DNA from: Nitrospira sp.
GTDB lineage: Bacteria > Nitrospirota > Nitrospiria > Nitrospirales > Nitrospiraceae
Assembly: GCA_037045225.1 (NCBI GenBank)
Contig: JBAOHZ010000009.1
Coordinates: 1,364,001 to 1,428,000 of the forward strand
Direction: 5' to 3'
Length of the DNA stretch: 64,000 bases
Shown here: positions 34,788-44,521 of the stretch, one piece after another
Numbering within the stretch: position 1 is the first letter of the stretch
Layout of the letters: each line of letters begins with the position of its first letter
The notes under the pieces: generated by a model
Databases searched by the model: none
Told to the model about the DNA's origin: nothing
The model's input: only the letters and a program-made list of their open reading frames with translations
Position numbers and translations under genes: made by a program

Positions 34788-35303
34788 CTATGGATTGGCT
34801 TGCCCGCGTGCCGGGTCGCCACTCAGACTTGCACGCGTACCCATACCGAAGGGCAGGTCCCCTTGAGCTTCTCGAAGCAGAATGGACTGCGTGCCAACCC
34901 AGGCTAATCGCCCATGGCCACGCTGACGCATGCCCACCTCGGCAGGATCCCGCTTCCACTGGCCCTGCCAATGGACAAACACATCGATGTTGTCCCCTTC
35001 GATCAAGATGCGCTCGATAGAAAACTCCAACTGGATATCGCGAAACGTATCGAAGTCGCTGTAAATATCCCGTTGCACCTGGTCCAGATTTCCCGACGGG
35101 AGGAGCAACGCCTCCAGCGCACTGCGGTCCCGTTCTACGTAGGATTTACGGAGCGACTCCACGGCCTGATCGATGCGGACAATCCGATCGTGATCGTCCT
35201 TGTACTGTAGGGTTTTTCCTGCACAGCCCACGGTCGTGATCAACACCAGGGCGAGGAAGACACGACTGAGATACAGGCGGATCGGCGGGCACGATTCAAA
35301 CAT
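34788..35303 (-). CDS. Putative lipoprotein of unknown function
   Basis: A 171-residue protein starting MFESCPPIRLYLSRVFLALVL with a hydrophobic segment and cysteine in ITTVGC, an imperfect lipobox, so membrane anchoring is likely but not certain. The mature part reads like a small alpha+beta NTF2/SnoaL-type domain (RIDQAVESLRKSYVERDRSALEALL ... FVHWQGQWKRD). No function is known to me. It is directly before nadB, two bases apart, but the link may only be positional. The start is chosen for the signal sequence; a longer frame to 35426 has none. Confidence 0.65.
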   Translation of the reverse strand: MFESCPPIRLYLSRVFLALVLITTVGCAGKTLQYKDDHDRIVRIDQAVESLRKSYVERDRSALEALLLPSGNLDQVQRDIYSDFDTFRDIQLEFSIERILIEGDNIDVFVHWQGQWKRDPAEVGMRQRGHGRLAWVGTQSILLREAQGDLPFGMGTRASLSGDPARGQANP

Positions 35304-35478
35304 GGCGCAGTATAGAAACCTTGGCGGAAAGAGGTCAAGCCAACTGGCTCGCCCCACGTTCGATCTTCGGCGGCAGACCGCCATGCGGCCGATCGGTAAG
35401 CAACAACGCAGAATCTTGGCTTGCATTTTGGAGCAAAACCCACTAGACTCCCGCGCCTAGCAGTTGGAGATTGAACGT

Positions 35479-35574
35479 ATGGCGAGTGTCCTCAAGAAAC
35501 GCCGGAAGAAGATGCGCAAGCACAAGTACAAGAAATTGCGCCGGCGTCAGAAATTCTTGCGTCGCAAGAGCTGA
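35479..35574 (+). CDS. AURKAIP1/COX24-type mini-protein, 31 residues
   Basis: ATG 35479 to TGA 35574 encodes a 31-residue, extremely basic peptide (MASVLKKRRKKMRKHKYKKL, then RRRQKFLRRKS). This is the pattern of the bacterial AURKAIP1/COX24-domain proteins, which resemble the mitochondrial small-subunit protein mS38 and are thought to sit on the ribosome. TTGGAGA precedes the start at good distance. A weak promoter, TTGCAT and TAGACT 17 bases apart, lies at 35421-35449. Such a short gene is often missed by gene callers. Confidence 0.85.
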   Translation: MASVLKKRRKKMRKHKYKKLRRRQKFLRRKS

Positions 35575-35605
35575 GCCCATCACGACATAATGGACGGAGG
35601 GATCC

Positions 35606-35824
35606 GTGCCCGAAGGAAAAAAAGTTCGCATCCGCGTTCGAACGGTGAACTGTGTTTACGTCGGGGATTTCCTTATCCCACCCATGCGTAATCGTGTGTC
35701 CGACGCGATCAACGAAGAGCAGCGGCTGTTTATCAGCTTGACTGACGTGTTGATCAACGATAAGGATCGGTCGGACTTCGTGGCGATCAATAAAAATTTG
35801 ATCGAGTCCATCGCTCAGCTCTAG
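35606..35824 (+). CDS. Conserved small protein of unknown function
   Basis: A 72-residue protein from a GTG at 35606 with GGAGGG ideally placed. It reads as beta-rich (VRIRVRTVNCVYVGDFLIPP, then RLFISLTDVLIN). I recall similar proteins from Nitrospirota and deltaproteobacteria with no assigned role. It lies 31 bases after the mini-protein gene, probably in the same transcript, hinting at a translation-related job (inference). Confidence 0.75.
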   Translation: MPEGKKVRIRVRTVNCVYVGDFLIPPMRNRVSDAINEEQRLFISLTDVLINDKDRSDFVAINKNLIESIAQL

Positions 35825-35928
35825 CGCGATCTCACCTCATCACGAAGGTTATGTCGTAGGCGCATCGCCGACACCATGCGGCGATGCGCTAGACGCCTGC
35901 CCCCTCTGAAACGATTGTCGTAACACCC

Positions 35929-37659
35929 ATGTTCTCGTTTAACCGATTCTACCCCTTCCTCAAGCCCTACGTCCCCCGGATGATCGCCGCCGCCGTCATG
36001 GTCATGGCGGTTGCAGCCGTGAACCTGACCCTGCTTCGCCTGGGAGGCTCGCTCTGGGACGTGATCACCGTTCAGCATAATGCCGAACGCATGACGGAGA
36101 TGATTCTCCTGTTCTTGGGATTAGTGCTGCTGCAGGGACTCTGCTCAATGGGACACAGCTACCTGACGGCCTGGGTCTCACAACGCGTCATGGCTGACTT
36201 CCGAATACACCTGTTCGCCCATCTCGAGACCCTCTCCGTAAATTTCTTCTCGAAACGGCGGACCGGCGAGTTGATGTCCCGACTCATGAATGACGTGACC
36301 GTCATTCAGAACGTCGTGACCGATACGCCCATCGATGCGGCCAAACAGATCGTCACGTTCATCGGCGGCGCAGGCTTCCTGTTTGCGATGAACTGGCAGC
36401 TCTGCCTGCTCATTCTGGTACTTCTGCCCTTGCTGGTTGTCGTGGCAAAGCTGTTTGGACGGCGGCTCCGGGCCCTCTCGACCACGATTCAGGACCAAAC
36501 CGCCTCCGTCAGCACGCTGGTGGAAGAAGTCATCGCGGGAATCCGCGTCGTGAAATCGTTCGTCCAAACCAAACGCGAAGAGCAGCGATTCGTCACACAG
36601 GTCCAATCCGCGATGGAACTGTCCTTGCGCCGCGCAACCATCATGGCCTGGTTCGTGCCCACCATCACCTTCGTCACCTTCGCCGCCGCCGCCACGGTAT
36701 TGTGGTATGGCGGACGGCAGGTCATCGACGGAACGGTGTCCCCCGGCGACCTGTTTGCCTTCGTGCTGTTTGCAGGCATTCTCATCGGACCGTTTGGATC
36801 GGCAGCCCGTGTGTTCGCACAGATCAAGGAAGCTCAAGGCGCCATGCAACGGGTCTTTGAAATTCTCGACACCCATGCTGAAATTGCCGATGCGCCAAAT
36901 GCCATCGACCTGCCGCCCATCCGTGGTCATGTGCGCGCAGAACACATCAGCTTCGCCTACGATCCCCGACAACCAATCCTCTCGGACCTCTCCTTTGAGG
37001 CCAAACCAGGCGAACTCATTGCGATCGTCGGCCCCACGGGATCAGGCAAGACGACGATCATGAACCTCTTACATCGATTTTATGACCCGACCGCCGGACG
37101 GCTCACGGTGGACGGCCATGACGTCAAAGACGTTCGGCTCGACAGCCTGTACCGCCAAATCGCCCTGGTGCCCCAAGACACAATCCTGTTCGGCGGGCCT
37201 ATCCGGGACAACATTCGTTACGGGCGTGAAGACGCCAGTGAAGAAGAAATGATCGAAGCCAGCAAAGCCGCGCATGCCCATGAGTTTATCGTGGGATTCC
37301 CGGATGGCTATCAAACGATCGTCGGCGAGAAAGGCATTAACCTCTCCGGCGGTCAACGCCAACGTGTCGCAATTGCCCGGGCGATTCTGAAGAATCCAAG
37401 AATTCTCTTACTGGACGAAGCCACCTCCGCCCTCGATACGGAGTCTGAGCGGCTAGTCCAAGAAGCCCTGGAGCGGCTCATGGTCAACCGCACCACCTTC
37501 GTCGTGGCACATCGACTGAGCACCATTCAACGCGCCGATCGCATCCTGGTCCTGAACAAGGGTAAAATCGTCGAGGAAGGGACCCATGCTGCCCTGCTGG
37601 CCCAACAGGGTCTCTATCATTATCTCTATACCCTGCGACTGAGCGAACTACCTGTGTAA
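35929..37659 (+). CDS. MsbA-type ABC exporter (fused permease-ATPase)
   Basis: A 576-residue half-transporter: six membrane helices within residues 1-320, then an ATPase with Walker A GPTGSGKT (368-375), signature LSGGQ (from 472), Walker B ILLLDEA (about 491-497) and the H-loop VAHRLST. It works as a homodimer in the inner membrane. Overall likeness is to lipid A or multidrug exporters of the MsbA group; the cargo is not decided by sequence. It is followed by a secreted phosphoesterase 21 bases downstream. Confidence 0.9.
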   Translation: MFSFNRFYPFLKPYVPRMIAAAVMVMAVAAVNLTLLRLGGSLWDVITVQHNAERMTEMILLFLGLVLLQGLCSMGHSYLTAWVSQRVMADFRIHLFAHLETLSVNFFSKRRTGELMSRLMNDVTVIQNVVTDTPIDAAKQIVTFIGGAGFLFAMNWQLCLLILVLLPLLVVVAKLFGRRLRALSTTIQDQTASVSTLVEEVIAGIRVVKSFVQTKREEQRFVTQVQSAMELSLRRATIMAWFVPTITFVTFAAAATVLWYGGRQVIDGTVSPGDLFAFVLFAGILIGPFGSAARVFAQIKEAQGAMQRVFEILDTHAEIADAPNAIDLPPIRGHVRAEHISFAYDPRQPILSDLSFEAKPGELIAIVGPTGSGKTTIMNLLHRFYDPTAGRLTVDGHDVKDVRLDSLYRQIALVPQDTILFGGPIRDNIRYGREDASEEEMIEASKAAHAHEFIVGFPDGYQTIVGEKGINLSGGQRQRVAIARAILKNPRILLLDEATSALDTESERLVQEALERLMVNRTTFVVAHRLSTIQRADRILVLNKGKIVEEGTHAALLAQQGLYHYLYTLRLSELPV

Positions 37660-37679
37660 CCCAGAGCGGAGAGCTTCGA

Positions 37680-38555
37680 ATGCGCACACGCATCCCGACC
37701 ATGCTCATTCTGTGCTTGAGTTTCCTCTGCTGGATCGAACCTCTTTTCGCTCAAACCTCGCTCCCCAAGCCAGACCACATTGTGATCGTGATCGAAGAGA
37801 ATCATTCGTTCGCACAAATCATCGATTCGCCGGCAGCCCCCTACCTCAACGCACTGGCGAAAAAAGGCGCGCTGCTGACCAACTCCCATGGTGTCACCCA
37901 TCCCAGTCAACCCAACTATATCGCCCTCTTCGCCGGGTTCATCGAGGGAGTCAACGGGAACACGTGCCCGCTGGCATTGACCACCCCGAACCTTCACAGT
38001 ACCCTGGCCCAAGTCGGCCAAACCTTCGTCGGGTACGCCGAAGATCTGCCCGCGGTCGGCGCCACAGATTGCGTGGCAGGCGCCTACGCCCGCAAACATA
38101 GTCCATGGGTCAATTGGCAATCGTCTCCTATCAACACAGTGCCACCCGCCGATAATCGTCCCTTCTCCGAGTTTCCAACCGACTTCCGCACGCTGCCTAC
38201 CGTCAGCATGGTCGTACCCAATCAACAGAACGACCTGCACAACGGGAAGGATCCCGAACGCATCGAGCTCGGGGACCAATGGCTCCGGACTCACCTCGAC
38301 AGCTATGTGCAGTGGGCGGACACGCACAATAGCCTGCTGATCGTTACCTGGGATGAGGATAACGGAAAATCCGACAACCACATCCCCACGATTCTGGTGG
38401 GGCCGATGGTGCGGCAGGGACGGTTCGGTGAGCAAGTCGATCACTACGGATTGTTGCGGACGATCGAGGAGATGTACGGCGCAAAACCGGTGGGGCTCAG
38501 CCGGCAGGCCTCCCCCCTCACCACCATTTGGACCGCACCGTCCCCCACGCGCTAA
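37680..38555 (+). CDS. Secreted phosphoesterase (acid phosphatase/phospholipase C family)
   Basis: A 291-residue exported enzyme with a signal peptide ending at about residue 24 (EPLFAQ). The phosphoesterase family pattern is clear: IVIVIEENHSF with the first metal/nucleophile region, SHGVTHPSQPNYIALFAG, VVPNQQNDLHNG and LIVTWDEDNG with HIPTILVG. Members hydrolyse phosphomonoesters or phospholipids outside the inner membrane. It follows the ABC exporter closely. Its stop overlaps the converging P-type ATPase stop. Confidence 0.85.
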   Translation: MRTRIPTMLILCLSFLCWIEPLFAQTSLPKPDHIVIVIEENHSFAQIIDSPAAPYLNALAKKGALLTNSHGVTHPSQPNYIALFAGFIEGVNGNTCPLALTTPNLHSTLAQVGQTFVGYAEDLPAVGATDCVAGAYARKHSPWVNWQSSPINTVPPADNRPFSEFPTDFRTLPTVSMVVPNQQNDLHNGKDPERIELGDQWLRTHLDSYVQWADTHNSLLIVTWDEDNGKSDNHIPTILVGPMVRQGRFGEQVDHYGLLRTIEEMYGAKPVGLSRQASPLTTIWTAPSPTR

Positions 38556-41266
38556 CGAGCTTCCACCACAGGCCTCTGCATCCGCCGCCACGCTTTCCAG
38601 AACTCCATCACCACAAAGGGCACTACGCCGAATCCCACCATCAGCCACCATTCATCGGCTCGAAGCGGAACGACTTTGAATATCTCCTGTCCCCAGGCGC
38701 TCAACAGAATCCCCCCCTGTAACAGGGCGGAGAGCAGCACGGCCCCCACGAGCGCTCGATTGGTCATTACCCCGATTTGAAACAACGAATACCGTTCATG
38801 GCGACAACTGAAGGCGTGCAGGAGCTGCACCAACACCAGCGTGGTAAAGGTCATGGTCCGCGCGAAGGGCACTTCATCGTGCCAGAGAGATAGGGAGATT
38901 CCGAAGACGGCCAGCGTCACCAAGGCCATCACCGTCCCCTGGAGGCACACGGCCAGGAATCGCTCACGATCCAGCAGGCGAGCCTGTGGATCCCGCGGCG
39001 GCCGTTTCATGACATCCGGATCCTTCGGATCGACCGCGAGGGCCAAGGCCGGAAACCCATCGGTGACCAGATTGATCCACAGAATGTGAATGGGAAGCAG
39101 GGGGAGCGGCCAGCCCAACAACGTACTCCCCAACATCACCAGAACTTCACTCAAGTTGCACGACAAGAGATAATGCACGGCCTTGCGGATATTGTCATAG
39201 ATGCTGCGCCCTTCCTCGACCGCGGCCGCAATGGAGGCGAAGTTATCGTCGGTGACCACCATGTCCGACGCATCTTTCGTCACATCCGTGCCGGTCAGGC
39301 CCATGGCAATCCCGATATCCGCCTCCCGCACGGCCGGAGCATCATTCACCCCGTCGCCGGTCATCGCCACCACTGCCCCTTGCGCCCGCCAGGCTCGCAC
39401 GATGCGAAGCTTGTGTTCGGCCGACACTCGCGCGTACACGGAAATATCACGAACCCGTGCCGACAACTCGCCATCGGTCAACGTATCCAACTCCAGACCG
39501 GACAACGCTTGCGTCGGACCACCTGGGAAGCCCGCCTCACGCGCAATGGCCAAGGCCGTCTCCTTATGGTCACCGGTGATCATCACCGTCGCAATTCCTG
39601 CCGAGCGGCAGAGATCGACAGCCACCTTGGCCTCGGGGCGCAAGGGATCTTTCATGGCAGCCAAACCCAGAAAGATCAGCTGCCGCTCGATGGTCTCCGA
39701 CTCGCAGATCGACGGAACCTGATCGAGTCGACGTTGCGCCAGAGCGACGACACGCAGGGCTTGCTGCGCGAACTGCCGGTTGATGGAGAGAATGGTCCCG
39801 CGCACGACATCCGTCAGTGGTCGCACCTCCCCTCCGACCGACAGATAGTCTTGGCAGCGGCCCAGCAGCACATCCGGCGCTCCCTTCACATAGGCCACGA
39901 TCGTTTCCTCCGATCGTCGAACCACCGTCATCATCTTGCGTTCGGAATCAAAGGGAATTTCCCCGATCAGCGGATGCGCCCGCTCCAGGTCTTCTTTCCG
40001 CCATCCGGCCTTGGCGCCCGCGACGAGCAACGCTCCTTCCGTGGGATCGCCCACCACTTTCCAACTGCCCTCGCTCTCTTTGAGCGAGGCATCGTTGCAC
40101 AACAGTGCGCTCAGGAGCAGCTGCCGCAAGCCCTCCTGCTGTGGGTCGCCGCCGATGATCTGCCCGGCCGGCGCATACCCTTCCCCTGTCACCTCATACA
40201 CCAGTCCATCGACAGCCAGACGTGTGACCGTCATTTCGTTCTTCGTCAGCGTCCCAGTCTTATCCGTGCAGATCACGGCCGCCGCGCCCAACGTCTCCAC
40301 AGCCGGCAATCGTCGGATGAGCGCGTGGCGCTTCACCATACGCATCACCCCGAGCGCGAGTGTCGTCGTCACAATCGCCGGCAAGCCTTCCGGGATGGCG
40401 GCGACCGCGAGACTCACCGCCGTGAGAAACATGTCGAAGACCGGCTCGCCTCGCCACAAGCCCAGCACAAACACGACCACGACGATTCCGAGAGACAGCA
40501 GGAGCAGCACATGGCCGAACTGCTCCAACCGCCGCTGGAGGGGGGTCGGCTCAATCGGCACCGACGCCATCAACGTGGCGATCCGCCCCAACTCGGTGCT
40601 CCGACCGGTGGCGATGACCAGCGCACGCCCCTTCCCTCCCGTGACGGTGGTCCCCAGAAACACCATGTTCCGCCGATCGGCCAGGGACAGGTCGGTATCG
40701 GGAAGCACCGCGCCTGATTTTTCAACCGGTGTAGACTCGCCGGTCAGCGCGGCCTCCTGCGTCCGCAACGCGGCAGCATGAATGAGGCGCGCATCCGCCG
40801 GGATGTGGTCCCCCGCCTCCACATCGATGATGTCGCCCGGAACCAACTCCGTAGAGGACAGAGCACGACGCGAGCCGCCGCGAATCACCCGCGCATAGGT
40901 CACCGCCAGAGTTTTTAATGCCGCCAGCGACTGTTCGGCTCGATACTCTTGAACAAATCCCAGGAGTCCGTTCAGCAGGACAATGGCAAGAATCGCTCCG
41001 GTATCGACCCACTCTCCGAGCAGACCGGAAACGATCGCCGCACCGATCAACACCCACACAATCAGGCTGGTAAATTGCGCCCCCAAGATAGTCCACGGAG
41101 AAGGAGGCGGGGCTTCTGGCAATTCGTTCCGGCCATAAACGCCTAGACGGCGTGCCGCCTCGTCCTCACTCAGCCCATCGGGCGAGACCACATCAAGCTC
41201 ACGCCCAAGCTCTTCCGGTGACTTCGCATACCACCGAGGCTGCCGGTGCTGTCCCTGCTCACCCAT
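38552..41266 (-). CDS. P-type cation ATPase, SERCA-like (type II)
   Basis: A 904-residue inner-membrane pump. The order is an N-terminal cation ATPase domain (PEELGRELDVVSPDGLSEDEAARRL), actuator loop with TGES, phosphorylated aspartate D335 (CTDKTGTLTKNE), nucleotide domain, and GDGVNDAP hinge. Ion-site residues match calcium pumps: PEGLP in helix 4, CNLSEVL with Asn and Glu in helix 5, and NLVTDG in helix 6. It therefore probably moves Ca2+ out of the cell. The ATG at 41266 has GGGAGGAG upstream. Confidence 0.88.
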   Translation of the reverse strand: MGEQGQHRQPRWYAKSPEELGRELDVVSPDGLSEDEAARRLGVYGRNELPEAPPPSPWTILGAQFTSLIVWVLIGAAIVSGLLGEWVDTGAILAIVLLNGLLGFVQEYRAEQSLAALKTLAVTYARVIRGGSRRALSSTELVPGDIIDVEAGDHIPADARLIHAAALRTQEAALTGESTPVEKSGAVLPDTDLSLADRRNMVFLGTTVTGGKGRALVIATGRSTELGRIATLMASVPIEPTPLQRRLEQFGHVLLLLSLGIVVVVFVLGLWRGEPVFDMFLTAVSLAVAAIPEGLPAIVTTTLALGVMRMVKRHALIRRLPAVETLGAAAVICTDKTGTLTKNEMTVTRLAVDGLVYEVTGEGYAPAGQIIGGDPQQEGLRQLLLSALLCNDASLKESEGSWKVVGDPTEGALLVAGAKAGWRKEDLERAHPLIGEIPFDSERKMMTVVRRSEETIVAYVKGAPDVLLGRCQDYLSVGGEVRPLTDVVRGTILSINRQFAQQALRVVALAQRRLDQVPSICESETIERQLIFLGLAAMKDPLRPEAKVAVDLCRSAGIATVMITGDHKETALAIAREAGFPGGPTQALSGLELDTLTDGELSARVRDISVYARVSAEHKLRIVRAWRAQGAVVAMTGDGVNDAPAVREADIGIAMGLTGTDVTKDASDMVVTDDNFASIAAAVEEGRSIYDNIRKAVHYLLSCNLSEVLVMLGSTLLGWPLPLLPIHILWINLVTDGFPALALAVDPKDPDVMKRPPRDPQARLLDRERFLAVCLQGTVMALVTLAVFGISLSLWHDEVPFARTMTFTTLVLVQLLHAFSCRHERYSLFQIGVMTNRALVGAVLLSALLQGGILLSAWGQEIFKVVPLRADEWWLMVGFGVVPFVVMEFWKAWRRMQRPVVEAR

Positions 41267-41566
41267 GCCCACGCTCTCCTCCCTCATCCAAGTCTTGGCG
41301 GATCAATCCCCTACGTACAGAACCTCGCGCCGAGTAAACCAGCGCTAAGTGCTTCAGCTTCCAGGATAAATCCTCAATTCCCTTCACGCGTACGGCCGGG
41401 CCTGAGAAAAAAACTTTCCGAACAACGAGCCAAAGGCTCAATCCCGGCGAAAACACACCGATACAGTATCCACGAAGGACGGAGAATCGGCCCCGGGGCG
41501 GGGCGTCATTCCTGTGGTAGGAACAACCGTCGCTTGCAGCCGTAGATCTGTTAGGAGTGGTGGCAT

Positions 41567-42019
41567 ATGACACGTTCTTCTTGGTCGGCCCAGAACCCGA
41601 TTCCGGACAGTTTGCGCCGCAGCCTCAAGGACCTCCGCCACGGCCTGCTCGGCCTGCACAAATCCCTGATCGTCTCCGAACAATTGACCTATGAACGCAT
41701 TTACGGGCGCGTCTCCTCGGCGGGACAGCTCTTGCAGCTCGTGATGAACGACCCTTGGTTCGCGTGGCTTCACCCCTTGTCGCACCTCGTCGTCCGAATC
41801 GATGTCGTCCTGGAAGATCAAGAAGAGACGACCCTTGAAGCGGCGCAGGACCTCTTGGCAGAAGCGCGCATGATGCTCCGTCCATCCGAAGAAGGGGATG
41901 GCTTTGAACGCAGCTATTATGAAGCCTTGCAGCGGACACCGGATGTAGTGCTGGCCCATGCCAGCGTCAAAAAGCTGCTCGGCACAGCCGCCACTGTCGC
42001 ATCCGCGGCGGCAGCCTAA
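41567..42019 (+). CDS. Conserved helical protein of unknown function
   Basis: A 150-residue soluble, mainly helical protein (SLRRSLKDLRHGLLGLHKSLI ... QLLQLVMNDPWFAWLHPLSHLVVRID). No catalytic motif is evident. The WFAWLHPLS segment is distinctive and I recall it from uncharacterised proteobacterial proteins. GTTAGGAGTGG precedes the ATG. It stands alone between two minus-strand genes. Confidence 0.75.
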   Translation: MTRSSWSAQNPIPDSLRRSLKDLRHGLLGLHKSLIVSEQLTYERIYGRVSSAGQLLQLVMNDPWFAWLHPLSHLVVRIDVVLEDQEETTLEAAQDLLAEARMMLRPSEEGDGFERSYYEALQRTPDVVLAHASVKKLLGTAATVASAAAA

Positions 42020-42029
42020 TCACCGTCGC

Positions 42030-42632
42030 TCAGAACAGAGGATGATGCGGGGAGGAAGAGAAGGGCGCCGAACGCGGCGCGTCCCCTCGATTCCCGAGAA
42101 ACCGCCATCCGTGTTGCTCCCGCACCAGATAGTGCACCTCCTGAAACCAACTATCCAGCGTGATCCGGGCACCTGACTGCGCCTCCGTGCCATACAGACC
42201 GCCGGTGCACGTCAACTCCACCCGCGGGCCCTCCGCCGTCTGCACCACCTTCATTTCAGAGAACAAATGTGTGGAGGATAACCCGCGATAATGCTCAAAC
42301 ACCTCGCCCCAAATACGTTCCACATCCGCCACATGTAACCCGTGATAGTTGTAGCTGGATGCATAAAACTGCATCAGCGCGCCAAGCTCCTGCCGCTCCA
42401 GTGCACGTTCCGCACGATCAAATGCCGTCAGAATTTCCTGCATCGTCGGATCGGCACGAATCGCTTTATTTCCGGTGATGGCCCGCCCCTCGCGCTTCAC
42501 CGTCATATCAGGCAGCACTTGTACCGCAGCCTGCACTGATGGCCCGGCCGCAATCATGAGGCCTGCCGCCAAGAGACAGGCCCCCCACCACCTGAGGCGT
42601 AACTCAAATCTTCCGTTGATTGGCTGCTGCAT
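42030..42632 (-). CDS. Exported NTF2/SnoaL-like protein of unknown function
   Basis: A 200-residue protein with a signal peptide (WWGACLLAAGLMIAAGPSVQA, cleavage near residue 36) and a cone-shaped SnoaL/DUF4440-type domain: AFDRAERALERQELGALMQFYASSYNYHG ... LVREQHGWRFLGN. Such domains bind small ligands or act as adaptors; no function is known. The start at 42632 is fixed by GGAAGGAG; the open frame upstream to 42917 shows no family features. Confidence 0.75.
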   Translation of the reverse strand: MQQPINGRFELRLRWWGACLLAAGLMIAAGPSVQAAVQVLPDMTVKREGRAITGNKAIRADPTMQEILTAFDRAERALERQELGALMQFYASSYNYHGLHVADVERIWGEVFEHYRGLSSTHLFSEMKVVQTAEGPRVELTCTGGLYGTEAQSGARITLDSWFQEVHYLVREQHGWRFLGNRGDAPRSAPFSSSPHHPLF

Positions 42633-43017
42633 CCTCACTCCTTCCATTGGACGATCGAGACAACCGGCGCACGATACAGAGACATCTCCCCTCGCACAAT
42701 GCAAAGCCGGTACCCACGAGCCATCCGCAGATACAACCCGATCCCCAGACCGAGCAATTGCAGCAGACACCGATCGAGAACACGGTCTCCATCCCCCCGG
42801 CGCCATGCGCATGACCACTGGCGGCAAATACCCCAGCATGACCTCCGCACTGTCGCACGATGCCACAGGCGAGTGCCGCTCCGTCCTCAGCCGACCTACG
42901 GCATAGCACCAAGTCATCTGGCTGGTTTCGCACTTTTTCTTTGGCCGACGGCGTGTGAACGTTAGACTACATTCATCAGTTGACCTTCACAAGAGCAGCA
43001 CGCGGTAAGGAGCTCCC
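42633..43017. other. Divergent intergenic region
   Basis: This 385-base gap separates two genes for exported proteins that read away from each other. The frames within it are by-products of the GC-rich sequence. AAGGAG for the next gene lies at its right end. No operator or terminator was recognised. Confidence 0.45.
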
Positions 43018-44007
43018 ATGCCTTCATTCACGACATCGGCGCTAGTCGGCACAGTCGGCATCACCCTCCTGACTCTCAGCACTGTCCTCGCAGAGGAACC
43101 GCCGCATGTGGCCACCATCGCCCTCGCCGAACAATCCTGGGCCCTGAACCTCGATATCACCGGCTACCGCGTGCAGGTCGATGGTGTGAAGCCGGATGGC
43201 CGGCGATACTTTTTCGCCACCAATACCGCCGCATCGATGCAGCTCTCGATCACGTTAGAGACGATTTCAGGCCAGGCTACGGAACAGGGTTGTGCCGCCC
43301 ATCTGGAGCGCATCTCGCCACCATCACCGACTCACGCCAAACCGAACACCACGCACTACGAAATCCGGCATGTACCGGTCATCGAGTATCTGGCGCCGGA
43401 GCCAAGCGGAACCGACCCGACTCAGCTTCATCTCTTTGCCTGCGTCCCCCAAGGCAATGTCTATGCGGACATTCATCTTTCAAAAACAGGGGTCATGGCC
43501 GGAGATGATGTGCGACTACAAGCGGTGTTGCGAAGCCTCGAGATCGTCCCCGCCGGACCACCCAGCAGCCTCGATCATTTTCGAGCAGGGAGCGCGCCCT
43601 ACCTCCAAGGAAAATTCAGACAGGCCATCCCGCACTATGAACAGGCACTCGCGTTGGAGCAGGCACACTCAACCCTCGACAAGGCCATCTGGCGCCTCCT
43701 CGTGCATAACTTGGGAACGGCCTACGGCATGGCCGGTGACTTCAGCCGCGCGAAAATCACACTGGACTACGGACTCTCGGAAGATCCGGCCAATGTCCTC
43801 TTTCACTACCACCTCGCCCGCACCTATGCGGAGATGAACGAGCGGGACAAGGCAATGCAATCGCTCCACACAGCCTTTCGCTCCCCACAGCACCAGAATT
43901 CGAGCGAACACCTGCCGGATCCGCGACAGGACGCGTCGTTTCGTCGGCTCATGCTGGACCCGACCTTCAGACACTTGACGGAATCACTCATGCAACCGGC
44001 TATTTGA
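43018..44007 (+). CDS. Exported TPR protein
   Basis: A 329-residue protein with a signal peptide ending near residue 25 (STVLAEE) and a beta-rich N-terminal domain of unknown type (about 30-180). TPR repeats follow from about residue 195 (GKFRQAIPHYEQALALEQAH, LVHNLGTAYGMAGDFSRAKITLDYGL, FHYHLARTYAEMNERDKAM). Such repeats bind other proteins. The function is unknown. AAGGAG stands before the ATG. Confidence 0.8.
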   Translation: MPSFTTSALVGTVGITLLTLSTVLAEEPPHVATIALAEQSWALNLDITGYRVQVDGVKPDGRRYFFATNTAASMQLSITLETISGQATEQGCAAHLERISPPSPTHAKPNTTHYEIRHVPVIEYLAPEPSGTDPTQLHLFACVPQGNVYADIHLSKTGVMAGDDVRLQAVLRSLEIVPAGPPSSLDHFRAGSAPYLQGKFRQAIPHYEQALALEQAHSTLDKAIWRLLVHNLGTAYGMAGDFSRAKITLDYGLSEDPANVLFHYHLARTYAEMNERDKAMQSLHTAFRSPQHQNSSEHLPDPRQDASFRRLMLDPTFRHLTESLMQPAI

Positions 44008-44152
44008 ACGAAGGACATACCACGCTCCAAGTATCACCCGGCATCAAACGAAGTTCGTGACGTTCTTTTCCTCGGCGAGGGGAACAGAACGGTATTGAAA
44101 CGGCAGGGTATGAGTACAGTCACATCGAGACGCGGGACGGAAAGGAAGATCG

Positions 44153-44521
44153 ATGCCACAACGTAAGAGCACGCGAGTTGAAATGAGCCGCCCCATTGAG
44201 ATTCAGGGACCCCGTGGGATCAGCAAGGGCATCGTGCGGAATTTTTCTCCGGGTGGGTGCCGAATCGAACAGAGCGACGCCAAAGTGCATTGCGGGATGC
44301 GACTGACCCTGCGGGTCTCACTGCCGGATCGCCTGCAACCCGTCGAAATCAAACCCGCGGTCGTGACATGGACGGGCAACGATTCCTTCGGTATCGAATT
44401 CCTCTGCCCCTCGAAGGAAATACGGGATCGTATACAAATGGTCTACGATCTACTCCTGGACGCCCAGAACACCGCGGAGCCCGAGCGCGTCATCTCCCTG
44501 CCGCCCGTCACCTGGAAATAG
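44153..44521 (+). CDS. PilZ-domain protein
   Basis: A 122-residue single-domain protein with the cyclic-di-GMP-binding features R4-x3-R8 (RKSTR) and NFSPGGCRI, followed by the PilZ barrel (TLRVSLPDRLQPVEIKPAVVTWTGNDSFGIEF). It is probably a c-di-GMP effector controlling surface or motility functions by protein contact. No cyclase or target gene is next to it. AAGGAAG precedes the ATG. Confidence 0.88.
   Translation: MPQRKSTRVEMSRPIEIQGPRGISKGIVRNFSPGGCRIEQSDAKVHCGMRLTLRVSLPDRLQPVEIKPAVVTWTGNDSFGIEFLCPSKEIRDRIQMVYDLLLDAQNTAEPERVISLPPVTWK

Noticed and set aside
39086..40717. A 543-codon plus-strand frame
   Set aside because: It lies wholly opposite the P-type ATPase, is rich in Arg/His/Gln and shows no family motif; it is a GC-bias shadow.
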